This document shows, in pieces, positions 1-6,851 of a stretch of 18,602 nt of DNA. This DNA is from Pseudomonadota bacterium. GTDB lineage: Bacteria; Pseudomonadota; Gammaproteobacteria; Burkholderiales; Burkholderiaceae. The stretch lies in contig JAJYBQ010000018.1 of assembly GCA_021778935.1 (NCBI GenBank), forward strand, positions 1 through 18,602, written 5' to 3'. The position numbers and the translations under genes are program-made. The notes beneath the pieces were generated by a model that was not told where the DNA came from, ran no database searches, and saw nothing but the letters and a program-made list of their open reading frames with translations. Within the stretch, counting starts at the first letter, position 1; each line of letters opens with the position of its first letter.

Positions 1-1039
1 CGAACGCCTTACGCTGGAGGCGGGAGACCGGGTGGAACGCGGGCAGCTCCTCACCCGCATGCGCAGCCGCCTTTCCCGCTGCAATGGCTTCCCGCGGTCT
101 TCCGAGTTGCAGGAGGGAGGAAACGAGAAGCCGCACGGCAGTGGAATTTTCCGGATCTGCGGCGCAGGCTCGCTCTGCGTAGGATTTTGCCGAGGCAAAG
201 TCACCCTGTTCCAATGCGGAATTCCCTGCCAAGAACGCAATGCGCTGCATGTCCTGGTCCGGAAGGGTGGTGATTGCCTCTCCAGTGGGAAACCGAGGTG
301 GTGCGACCGGAAAAATCGTCCCGCGTAGCGGATCGGCGAACAAGGCGGCCAAGCGGCGACCCGGCGCGGAGGGCTTTCCGATGCGCATACCGGGTAAGAC
401 TTGCACTGCGTAGTCGGCATGTTCCGGGATCTCGCGCTGGAACTCGGAGTAGCGATCGCCGACGAAATCCTGTTCCACGTTCGTGAACGGCAGGACGAGT
501 TCCGCGGCCTTGCCGCGCAACGCATCCACGCCACGGTCGCGAATTTCTCCCATTGCGGCGAACGCATCCGCGCAGATGATTTGCAGTGCGGTTTCGGGAA
601 ACTGGTACCGGGCAGTCCAGAATGCGGTCCAGCCGGTTTGCGTCTGCTCAATGTATCGGAGGATGGATCGGGTCAGCAGGAAGGTGTCGGATTCGACGTG
701 GACAATCTTGCGGAAGCCGTAGCGTTCCGCGATGTCCAGCGAAAAAAAGAAGCTGCGCCACCATCCGGGATAGGTGGTGATGCCCGAGCGCCCGAGATTG
801 TTCGGAAATCGGATCAGGGCCTTGCGTGGGAGGGGGCCCCGTCCGATGTTCTTCGCCGGGATTGCCGCCAACAGCCCGCCATCGGGTTCAAACGGCGATC
901 CGTCGTCGATCATTGCCACGGCGCCGATATGCCACGGCAGGGAGAGATGATGGTCGAGCCAGCGAACATAGCGGCTCTCCCACGTCGCCGGGTCACGGAA
1001 GAAGCTGGTGCAAAAAACCAGGGTGTGGCTGCCGGGCAT
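1..1039 (-). CDS. Putative GT-A-like glycosyltransferase with C-terminal TPR-like tail (partial, 3' end off window)
   Basis: An open minus-strand frame of 346 codons runs from an ATG at 1039 to the left edge without a stop, so the C-terminus is missing. The N-terminal part starts with a beta-strand-like LVFCTSFF (residues 7-14). It then has AMIDDGSP (42-49) and KIVHVESDTFLL (111-122), a pattern resembling the nucleotide-sugar and D-x-D regions of GT-A glycosyltransferases; this fold call is by eye only. Residues about 266-325 (FLAGNSALEQGDFASAKSYAERACAADP and onward) read as tetratricopeptide-like helices. The gene lies 65 bp downstream of the TfpX/TfpZ-like gene on the same strand, so it is probably co-transcribed with it and the pilins. 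That makes pilin or cell-surface glycan modification a reasonable guess. The ribosome-binding site is weak. The specific substrate is unknown. Confidence 0.7.
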   Translation of the reverse strand, partial: MPGSHTLVFCTSFFRDPATWESRYVRWLDHHLSLPWHIGAVAMIDDGSPFEPDGGLLAAIPAKNIGRGPLPRKALIRFPNNLGRSGITTYPGWWRSFFFSLDIAERYGFRKIVHVESDTFLLTRSILRYIEQTQTGWTAFWTARYQFPETALQIICADAFAAMGEIRDRGVDALRGKAAELVLPFTNVEQDFVGDRYSEFQREIPEHADYAVQVLPGMRIGKPSAPGRRLAALFADPLRGTIFPVAPPRFPTGEAITTLPDQDMQRIAFLAGNSALEQGDFASAKSYAERACAADPENSTAVRLLVSSLLQLGRPREAIAAGKAAAHAGEELPAFHPVSRLQRKAF

Positions 1040-1104
1040 CGTGGATCGCGCGCCTTGTCTTCGGGGTTGAACGCTCGAGTTCTTCGCGGCGCCGGTACGC
1101 CGTT

Positions 1105-1866
1105 CTACGTCGCTCCGGCGGCAACGATGCCGACGATGGCGAGATTGGATCGGCGCAATATTACGGTTCCCCGGTCGAACTTGCCGTTGATCGGCAATGT
1201 GATCGCTTCGTTCGCGGGAACGTGTTTTTCGCGCAGTATGCGGGCAACCGCAGCATGGAGCGGTCCCGCTTTGGGAAGGCGGGAGACGGCAATTGCACGC
1301 TTCGCGGCATCCGTCCCGGCCGCGGGCCATGCAACGTAGTATCGCGGCATGTCCTTGATGTCGGGCCCCCCTTGAACCGCGGAAAGAACAATGCGCGCCG
1401 CGTCCGCCTTGTCCGGTGGGAAACGCGCCTCGACGAACGCCGGCCCGAAAAGTGGCAGGGACGCAAACGGCGTGCCCGCTGCCTTGGCCAGTTCTGTGGC
1501 GCTTAGTTCGTTGGCATGCTCGATGTCAAACTGCCCCGCGCTGTAGACCACATAGACGGGGCGCGCTGTGAACGCCGTGTGGAGGCCGTATCCCAGCGCC
1601 GCTAGTTGTACACCACCGATGATGGCGAGATCTCGAGCTAGGTGTGCGTGCGGCTTCGTGGGCGACGCGGCGACGAGCGTGCAGAGGGGACCGGCGCCGA
1701 TGTCGACCCCGGCCATGACCAGCAGGATCGAAAAAATATTATCCAGTTGCGCGAGGGGTGGCGGGTACCCGACGAACACGACCAAGGCCGCCGCCGATCC
1801 AACAACCAGAGCGCTGATCGTGAGATGGGCGAGGACGAATCGCAGGCGATACCGCATACCGGCCAT
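1105..1866 (-). CDS. Type IV pilin accessory protein, TfpX/TfpZ-like
   Basis: The product is about 253 residues. Its N-terminal half is strongly hydrophobic with three predicted membrane segments: one after MRYRLRFVLAHL, one around SILLVMAGVDIGAGPLCTLV, and one around LAIIGGVQLAALGYGLHTAF. These are followed by RPVYVVYSAGQFD, and the rest is a soluble C-terminal domain. Three helices, a V-D-x-x-x-G-P-L motif and an RPVY/FD motif are the layout of the TfpX/TfpY/TfpZ family. In Pseudomonas these proteins are encoded next to pilA and help assembly or stability of particular pilin alleles. The gene lies 156 bp downstream of the pilin 1 stop, which fits. The longer reading to 1995 would pass through the pilA terminator hairpin and is rejected. 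The start could be ATG 1866 or ATG 1857; neither has a clear Shine-Dalgarno. The exact subfamily is not settled. Confidence 0.85.
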   Translation of the reverse strand: MAGMRYRLRFVLAHLTISALVVGSAAALVVFVGYPPPLAQLDNIFSILLVMAGVDIGAGPLCTLVAASPTKPHAHLARDLAIIGGVQLAALGYGLHTAFTARPVYVVYSAGQFDIEHANELSATELAKAAGTPFASLPLFGPAFVEARFPPDKADAARIVLSAVQGGPDIKDMPRYYVAWPAAGTDAAKRAIAVSRLPKAGPLHAAVARILREKHVPANEAITLPINGKFDRGTVILRRSNLAIVGIVAAGAT

Positions 1867-1895
1867 TTTGCGGGATGAACGCGCTCGGACTATGC

Positions 1896-1945
1896 AAAAA
1901 CAGGCCAGCGTCCTCGCCGGAAACCGGCTGCAGAGGCTGGCCTGT
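1896..1945 (-). terminator. Rho-independent terminator downstream of pilin 1
   Basis: Perfect 10-bp arms, ACAGGCCAGC (1900-1909) and GCTGGCCTGT (1936-1945), enclose a second small hairpin, GCCGG-AAA-CCGGC (1916-1928). Read on the minus strand the stem is followed directly by a run of T (the A run at 1896-1900). It sits between the pilin 1 stop and the accessory gene. It should end most pilin transcripts, leaving the accessory and glycosyltransferase genes to read-through or a promoter of their own. Confidence 0.85.
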
Positions 1946-2022
1946 ATTGGGACGGGAACCGGAGGCGATCCGCAGTGAAATGCGGGGGGCTCCAATTCCC
2001 TGGCCAGGACAGTCGGAATGAC

Positions 2023-2577
2023 CTATTGACAGCTTGATGGAGCATATTGAGCGGGTAGCGTCGCCGCAACCGCGGGGGTAACTCCACTGAAACCATCCTT
2101 TGTGGCAGTCACGCTCGTGGTCGATTCGCAGGCCCAGTCGATGGAGCCGGCATCACCAGCAGTGGTCGCCGCCGTAGCAAGAGAAACCACTGTCGTTTGG
2201 CCGGAAACGGAAATACCGGGGATCAGGTCCAGAATCATCCCCTGAATCTGTACCGGAGCCGCGCTGTTCGCGCCACCAAATGTGATGGCGATGTCGCCGC
2301 TCGCCGGGTCGATCTGGATGGCGGACACGTACTTGGATGAGGGGGGGGAGGTGTTATAGGCCGCAGCCGCCGCGCTCAATCCCGTTACGCCACCAGATGT
2401 ATATCCCTCGCCCACCGCCGTCTTGGCGGCGTCGGCCAAGCTCAGGCCCTCGGTCACCTTCGCGCGAATGGTGTACGTCTGATATTGTGGGATCGCGATG
2501 GCCGCCAGGATGCCGATGATCGCCACGACGATCATCAGTTCGATCAGCGTGAAACCGCGCTGGATTTTGTCTTTCAT
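2023..2577 (-). CDS. pilA: Type IV major pilin (PilA-like), pilin 1
   Basis: This encodes a type IVa pilin subunit of 184 residues, exported to the inner membrane and assembled into the pilus fibre. The start MKDKIQRG is a short basic leader ending in the prepilin-peptidase Gly. It is followed by [16 protein letters not shown], which has the methylated Phe at mature position 1 and the conserved Glu5. Residues 9-32 form the hydrophobic alpha-1 spine. The rest is Ala/Ser/Thr-rich, and Cys150 and Cys183 bracket the C-terminal disulfide loop; the chain ends in SSCQ. The ATG at 2577 has a good ribosome-binding site (AAGGAG, 7 bp upstream) and a sigma-54 promoter 56 bp upstream, as expected for a PilR/RpoN-controlled major pilin. 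It shares 41 identical bases with pilin 2 in the alpha-1 region. Expression signals are stronger than for pilin 2, so this is probably the main subunit. Confidence 0.95.
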   Translation of the reverse strand: MKDKIQRGFTLIELMIVVAIIGILAAIAIPQYQTYTIRAKVTEGLSLADAAKTAVGEGYTSGGVTGLSAAAAAYNTSPPSSKYVSAIQIDPASGDIAITFGGANSAAPVQIQGMILDLIPGISVSGQTTVVSLATAATTAGDAGSIDWACESTTSVTATKDGFSGVTPAVAATLPAQYAPSSCQ

Positions 2578-2584
2578 GGGTGGA

Positions 2585-2590
2585 CTCCTT
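2585..2590 (-). promoter_or_regulatory. Ribosome-binding site of pilin 1
   Basis: On the minus strand AAGGAG lies seven bases before the ATG at 2577. It fixes the start and contrasts with pilin 2, which has no visible Shine-Dalgarno. Confidence 0.8.
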
Positions 2591-2599
2591 GCTGTTTGT

Positions 2600-2614
2600 C
2601 CGGCATTGAGCCGG
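2600..2614 (-). promoter_or_regulatory. Small hairpin in the pilin 1 leader
   Basis: CCGGC-ATTGA-GCCGG gives a perfect five-base-pair stem with a five-base loop. It lies between the expected transcription start (about 2621, counted from the -12 element) and the ribosome-binding site. It would sit near the 5' end of the pilin mRNA, where it could protect the transcript or tune translation. That role is inference. Confidence 0.45.
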
Positions 2615-2631
2615 GTTCCGAAAGCTTCTAA

Positions 2632-2647
2632 AGCAAGGAACGTACCA
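2632..2647 (-). promoter_or_regulatory. Sigma-54 (-24/-12) promoter of pilin 1
   Basis: Minus-strand TGGTACGTTCCTTGCT matches the RpoN consensus TGGCACGNNNNTTGCT at all but one fixed base, with the invariant GG and GC ten bases apart. The GC element is 56 bases before the start codon. Pilin genes of Pseudomonas and many betaproteobacteria are transcribed from such promoters under PilR. Confidence 0.85.
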
Positions 2648-2654
2648 AATTATT

Positions 2655-2680
2655 CGGCCATGATGTGCGAGAGATGGCCG
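2655..2680 (-). promoter_or_regulatory. Inverted repeat just upstream of the pilin 1 promoter
   Basis: CGGCCAT (2655-2661) and ATGGCCG (2674-2680) form perfect seven-base arms around a twelve-base spacer, eight bases upstream of the -24 element. It could be a protein-binding site, or a weak terminator for pilin 2 because the minus-strand sequence after it is AT-rich (GAATAATTT). Either reading is tentative. Confidence 0.35.
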
Positions 2681-2763
2681 GTGTTTGGCGATGATTTGCG
2701 GGCCGGGCTGACGAAAGGTGGCAGCTTGGTGACGGATCTTGTCAGTCGCCCGCCCGTTCCTCG

Positions 2764-3321
2764 TCACTGACAATTGGTCGGCGCATATCGGCTCGGCAAC
2801 GGCGTGGCGGGCATTTCGACCGGAAGTTGTTGCTGGGTCGCCGTGATCGAGGTGGAACTCGCGCAGGCCCAGTCGACCGTGCCGGTCTCCCCGGCGACGA
2901 GGACGGCTTTGTTGATGGACGGCGTGAGCATCAACTGTGTACCCGCCAATTGCGGCACCAAAGGCGAATAGGTAATGGTGATGGCGCCCGGATGGGCGGG
3001 ATCCGCATTGAAGTCGGCGATCCGGATGGCGGAGACGTATTTGCTCTGTGCGCCCGCCCCGGATTCTTGGGCATTCCAGTAGGCTGCAGCGGCACTAAGG
3101 CCGGTCATCCCTTCCGAGACGAAGGACTCGGCGACCGATTCCTGCGCCGGCGCGGCAATATTCAACCCTTCCATTGCTTTTGATCGGGTCGTATAGGTCT
3201 GGTACTGGGGAATTGCAATTGCCGCCAGGATGCCGATGATCGCCACGACGATCATCAGTTCAATGAGCGTGAAGCCGGACTGGACCGGGGCCCAGGATTT
3301 CGTGAGACGGGTCGAAGGCAT
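2764..3321 (-). CDS. Type IV pilin paralogue, pilin 2
   Basis: This is a second type IVa pilin, 185 residues from the ATG at 3321. The leader is long for the class, [16 protein letters not shown] (16 residues), then [16 protein letters not shown] with mature Phe1 and Glu5. Cys153 and Cys184 frame the C-terminal disulfide loop, and the end (APTNCQ) resembles pilin 1 (APSSCQ). The middle is diverged from pilin 1. A sigma-54 promoter lies 59 bp upstream and would start transcription near 3369, so the longer GTG start at 3360 would have only about nine bases of leader; I therefore choose 3321. No Shine-Dalgarno is visible before 3321, so translation may be weak. It could be an alternative major pilin, a minor pilin or a donor for recombination. 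No strong terminator separates it from pilin 1. Confidence 0.93.
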   Translation of the reverse strand: MPSTRLTKSWAPVQSGFTLIELMIVVAIIGILAAIAIPQYQTYTTRSKAMEGLNIAAPAQESVAESFVSEGMTGLSAAAAYWNAQESGAGAQSKYVSAIRIADFNADPAHPGAITITYSPLVPQLAGTQLMLTPSINKAVLVAGETGTVDWACASSTSITATQQQLPVEMPATPLPSRYAPTNCQ

Positions 3322-3378
3322 GTCAAAATTAAATGGAGCAGGTGGGGAGGCAATTCGCACCGTGTTTGCGGTTCCGTA

Positions 3379-3394
3379 TGCAAGAGTTATACCA
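3379..3394 (-). promoter_or_regulatory. Sigma-54 (-24/-12) promoter of pilin 2
   Basis: Minus-strand TGGTATAACTCTTGCA keeps the invariant GG and GC ten bases apart and the TTGCA -12 box. Its GC is 59 bases before the pilin 2 start, almost the same geometry as the pilin 1 promoter. It lies 33 bases from the divergent glycosyltransferase start, so the two promoters probably overlap. Confidence 0.75.
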
Positions 3395-3426
3395 AAAATA
3401 GGGGATATGGAGCGGAGATCGTGCCC

Positions 3427-5244
3427 ATGATTGCGGGTTGGTTCAGACGTTGGTTAGTCAAGGAACCCGGTGGAGCAGCCGCGATGTCTGCCCAACCGCC
3501 TTCCTCCGCGCCCCTGTCGGCCGATCGGCTGGCGGAGGAAATGCGCTCGGTGCAAACCGATCTTGTCCAGGGGCGCAACGACGCGGCGCTGGCGCGTGTG
3601 GAGGCGTTAGCGCGCAGCAACCCGGACGAACCCGAGGTGCAAACGCACCTGGGTGTCAGCCGCCATTTGATGGGCGATATCGCCGGAGCGATCGAACCGC
3701 TGATGATGGCCGTGCGGCTCGACCCCAAAAATGCCCGCGCCTACTTCTTTCTTTCCGTAAGTCTGGCCTCGGAGGATCAGCCGGAGGATGCGCTGGTCGC
3801 CGTGCGAAATGCCTTGGCCTATGCGCCGCGGACCCAAAGTTATCTAGTTCAGGCAGGGAACCTGAGCGGCCGATTGGGTGCGGTGGCGGATGCGGTGCGC
3901 TATTTGAACGATGCATGGGACATTGATCATGACGCCTTGGGGCCGTTGTATCAGATGGAGATCCTGGCTCAGCAGACGCTGAAGAATCGTAGCGTCTACG
4001 AGCGCAGCCCCAAAATGGCCGATGCCCGTCGACGAGTGATCAACCGTTTGCTGGCGGCATATCGGAAGAAGGGGCTGGACGCTGAGCAATTGGCGGGACT
4101 GATCGCGCTGTTGTCGGGTACGCCCGAACGCTTTTCCCAGGCCGTGGAGCTGGCGAAAGCGGCCACGGATTTCGAGCCGATGCGATATGACCTCGCGCAG
4201 CAGATTTTCCTGACGTTCTGGGCGGCGGGGGAACTGGAACTGGCGCTACGGTTTGCCGAGGCGTGTTATGAGCAGGAACCGGATAGCGGCATGTATCGCG
4301 AACCAATGTTGAGCGCATGGCTCGCGTCGGGACACGAGCAGTGGATCTCCGCCTGGCGCATGTGGACGGAAGGTCTCTACGAATCCAAGCCCCATGTCTA
4401 CCCGCAGACGGCGCCGTTGTGGGGCGGTGAACCGCCGGATGGCTGCAAGATCCTCGTGCTGCAGGACCAGGGGATCGGCGACACGATCATCGGCTTCCGG
4501 TTCCTCCCCCTACTGGCGGCGCGGGGCATCCGGTTCGACTGGTGGGTCAACGCGCCGCTGGCGGAGTTGGCGGCCGAGGTGCCCGGTTACGAAAACATGA
4601 TCCGGGTTCCCCATCTGCCCGACCCGCTCGATTACGACTGCGCCTTCGTCGTTCCGCCGTTCGGGCTCATCGCCGCGCTGCACCTGAGCCGCGAGGAGAT
4701 CCGGAATCCCCCGGTGGTCCGTCCGCCCGCCGACCGCGCCCCCGAATTGCGCGCCCGCGTCCGCGCGCTGAGCGGGGCGCGTATTGGGCTGATCTACGGC
4801 GGCAATCCCCAGCGCCGCGACGACTGGCTGCGCAGCCTGCCCTGGGAGTTCGTCGAAATGCTGGGGCGCATCGAGGGGGTGAGTTGGGTCAACCTGATGG
4901 TGGACGAACGGCCGGACAAGGCGCGCGCGATCGAGACGCTGCGGATGCTCGACCTCATGCCCGAGGTGCGCGACTTCGCCGACACCGCCTGCGTGATCGA
5001 CGAACTGGATGCCGTCGTGGCGGTGGATTGTTCGGCGGCGCACCTCGCGGGGAACCTGGCCAAGCCGCTTTGGGTCCTGGCGCCGACGATCTGCGATTGG
5101 CGCTGGCAGGTCGGCGACGACACCCGGCCCTGGTGGCCGACGGCGCGGCTCCTGCGTTCGGAGGCGCCGGGGCAGTGGAAACGGCCGCAGGCGGAAATCG
5201 AGCCGCAATTGCGGGCGTTCGTGCGGGAGCGGTCGTCGGCTTGA
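3427..5244 (+). CDS. TPR protein with C-terminal GT9-like glycosyltransferase domain
   Basis: The product is about 605 residues. Residues about 40-160 form several tetratricopeptide repeats (for example [20 protein letters not shown] and [20 protein letters not shown]). A helical linker follows. From about residue 340 there is a domain starting [20 protein letters not shown] and ending [15 protein letters not shown], then DWRWQVGDD and [10 protein letters not shown]. The G-x-G-D-T-I start and the HLAG...DWRW ending are typical of TPR proteins that carry a heptosyltransferase-like (GT9/GT-B) C-terminal domain; acceptors are mostly unknown. The ATG at 3427 lies nine bases after GGAG (3414-3417); a GTG at 3421 is an alternative. 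It is transcribed divergently from pilin 2, with 105 bp between the starts, suggesting a link to pilin or surface glycosylation. The 5' half is noticeably less GC-rich than the 3' half. Confidence 0.85.
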   Translation: MIAGWFRRWLVKEPGGAAAMSAQPPSSAPLSADRLAEEMRSVQTDLVQGRNDAALARVEALARSNPDEPEVQTHLGVSRHLMGDIAGAIEPLMMAVRLDPKNARAYFFLSVSLASEDQPEDALVAVRNALAYAPRTQSYLVQAGNLSGRLGAVADAVRYLNDAWDIDHDALGPLYQMEILAQQTLKNRSVYERSPKMADARRRVINRLLAAYRKKGLDAEQLAGLIALLSGTPERFSQAVELAKAATDFEPMRYDLAQQIFLTFWAAGELELALRFAEACYEQEPDSGMYREPMLSAWLASGHEQWISAWRMWTEGLYESKPHVYPQTAPLWGGEPPDGCKILVLQDQGIGDTIIGFRFLPLLAARGIRFDWWVNAPLAELAAEVPGYENMIRVPHLPDPLDYDCAFVVPPFGLIAALHLSREEIRNPPVVRPPADRAPELRARVRALSGARIGLIYGGNPQRRDDWLRSLPWEFVEMLGRIEGVSWVNLMVDERPDKARAIETLRMLDLMPEVRDFADTACVIDELDAVVAVDCSAAHLAGNLAKPLWVLAPTICDWRWQVGDDTRPWWPTARLLRSEAPGQWKRPQAEIEPQLRAFVRERSSA

Positions 5245-5280
5245 AGGGTTGCGGCGAGGGGCGTCCGCGCCGGGGCGGGA

Positions 5281-5583
5281 TTACGCCGTCGCTGCGAGTT
5301 TCATCGCCAGTTCGGAACCGATCCGCTTCGCGAATTCCTGCGGGTAACCGCCCTCGATGAGCGCCCATTGCAGGTTGTTGACGAGCGAGGATTTGCCGTA
5401 GAACCCCAGGTTCGCGCGGCGCTGGTAGCCGAGCGCGTTGCCGACCAGGATCTCGAATTCCGCGGCCACGCGCTTTTCGTCCTCGATGCGTTCCCGCGGC
5501 AGGCGTTTGGCGAACTGCCGTGCTAGGTCCTTGCCTTGCGCGGCAATCGCGGAACGGGCGGTGAGGTCGGACAGGAATCCCAT
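5281..5583 (-). CDS. Small hypothetical protein, soluble, about 100 residues
   Basis: I do not recognise a named family. The protein is MGFLSDLTARSAIAAQGKDL and onward, 100 residues, rich in Ala, Arg, Lys and Glu. It is predicted mostly helical, has no membrane segment or signal peptide, and ends in LAMKLAATA. The central part (ILVGNALGYQRRANLGFYGK) is more mixed and looks like a folded core. The ATG at 5583 has GGAG seven bases upstream on the minus strand, which supports a real gene. It converges on the TPR-glycosyltransferase gene (36 bp gap), and the deleted ATPase ends 224 bp upstream of it, so it is probably monocistronic. The 224-bp gap (5584-5807) shows no gene I can support. Confidence 0.7.
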   Translation of the reverse strand: MGFLSDLTARSAIAAQGKDLARQFAKRLPRERIEDEKRVAAEFEILVGNALGYQRRANLGFYGKSSLVNNLQWALIEGGYPQEFAKRIGSELAMKLAATA

Positions 5584-5807
5584 CGAAACGCTCCGGACGG
5601 TCGGGAACGGCGGATGCTAGCACCGGTTCGCGACGCGGTGGGACCGGATCCGCGACACCGGCTTGGCCGGACCCGCCGTCGTAAATCGAGGGGGGAAGTC
5701 GCTACCGACTGCGGCAGGGCGGAGCAGCACGCCGGGCGGTACGTTCCGCGGTCGTACAAACGGACCGATGGACATTTCATGTCTCTCGTTTTCCGATTCG
5801 AGCGCGC

Positions 5808-6641
5808 TCAGTTCGATCCGCGCGCCAGCGTCTCCGGCAAGCGGTCGATGGCGTCCCAGGCCAGCGCGTAGGAGTGGCTGCGGGGGCCGCTGTCTGCGCC
5901 CCCCCAGATCACGACGGGTCGTTCGCTGTTGCGTTCTCCAACCGTTTCCCGCCACGCTGTGAGTCCGCGCTCCCAGTCGCCGGCGAAGGTCGCTCCCGAC
6001 TTGATTTCGATGCCGAGCAGGCGCGGGCCATCGTCGAGAACCAGGTCGACCTCGCGTCCGTTGGAGTCGCGCCAGAAGTAGGGCGGGCGCAGGTTGCCGT
6101 GGTTCCATCGGTGCTTGACGATGTCCACGATGACGCCGTTTTCGAACAGCGGCCCGCGCAGCGGGTGCATGGTCAGCTGGGACGGGTCGGCGATCCCCAG
6201 CAGCCATGCGGCGAGGCCGGTGTCGCAGAAGTAGAGCTTGGGCGTGCGCACCAGGCGCTTGCCGAAGTTGCGGTGGTAGGGCGCAACGCGCAGCACGAGG
6301 TAGCTCGCCTCCAGTACGTCGAGCCAGCTCCGCGCGGTCGGCTGGGATACGCCCGCGTCGGCGGCCAGGCTCGCCAGGTTGATCAGCTGCCCGATGCGCG
6401 AAGCGCACAGCGAGATGAAGCGCCGGAAGCGTCCCAGATCGTGCAGGTTGACGATCATGCTCCGCGGGTCGGTGGCCGCGAACTCCCGCGTGTCGGGATT
6501 CTCCAGGGAGACGTACGGCAGGTGGGGGAACACCGCCCGCGCCAGCGTCGTTTTGCCGGACTGGCGGGGGCCGGTGAGCAGGACCGCAGGGAAGCTCGCG
6601 GCCAAGCGGAGCAGCTGCGGCTGCAGATCGCGTGGGATCAT
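5808..6641 (-). pseudogene. DUF4143-type AAA ATPase with internal in-frame deletion
   Basis: The N-terminus (MIPRDLQPQLLRLAASFPAV) and Walker A, LLTGPRQSGKTTLA (residues 21-34), match the large family of predicted ATPases that end in a DUF4143 domain. LENPDTREFAATDPR (46-60) is also typical. The sequence then jumps directly to SMIVNLHDLGRFRRFISLCA, which in full-length relatives comes well over a hundred residues later, after the Walker B (DEVQ) and sensor region. The DUF4143 half is intact: LINLASLAADAGVS, YFCDTGLAAWLLGI, and a nuclease-like EVDLVLDDG...LLGIEIKSG (restriction-endonuclease-type E-x-K). Length is 277 residues against about 370-420 usually seen. Without Walker B it should not hydrolyse ATP normally. 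The frame is still open, so a residual function cannot be excluded; I call it a deletion derivative. The intact family has no settled role. Confidence 0.75.
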
Positions 6642-6645
6642 GCTA

Positions 6646-6666
6646 TTTCAAAGTCGTATTTTGAAA
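6646..6666. promoter_or_regulatory. Perfect inverted repeat at the ATPase start (operator-like)
   Basis: TTTCAAA (6646-6652), a seven-base spacer, then TTTGAAA (6660-6666) lies immediately upstream of the ATPase ATG at 6641, in an AT-rich island inside GC-rich DNA. Placement right at the start codon suggests an operator or another protein-binding site, possibly for self-regulation. No ribosome-binding site is obvious. Confidence 0.55.
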
Positions 6667-6851
6667 CATCCTGGCCGGCTTCGTCGGCGAACGCAACGCG
6701 CAAGCGCCCCCTCATCCGAACAGTCCTACCGGGATGCGGGAACGTGGGGCGCGCACGCAGGTGCGGGCTGGACTATCTTCCCTCATGGGAGGCAATGCGT
6801 CGCCCTGCTCGGTATCCGGGGCAGCGGCGGCAACGATGGCAGGTGCTGGCG

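Noticed and set aside
401..1506. Long plus-strand open frames opposite the glycosyltransferase and accessory genes
   Set aside because: They are antisense shadows of GC-rich genes; the minus-strand frames give coherent protein with recognisable motifs and the plus frames do not.
3366..3393. Possible sigma-70 promoter (TTGCGG, TATACC, 16-base spacing) for the TPR-glycosyltransferase gene
   Set aside because: Both boxes match poorly and overlap the pilin 2 sigma-54 promoter; noted but not strong enough to list.
5771..5783. GACAT-TTC-ATGTC small palindrome in the gap between the ATPase and hypothetical genes
   Set aside because: Only five-base arms with a three-base loop; too weak to call a terminator or operator.
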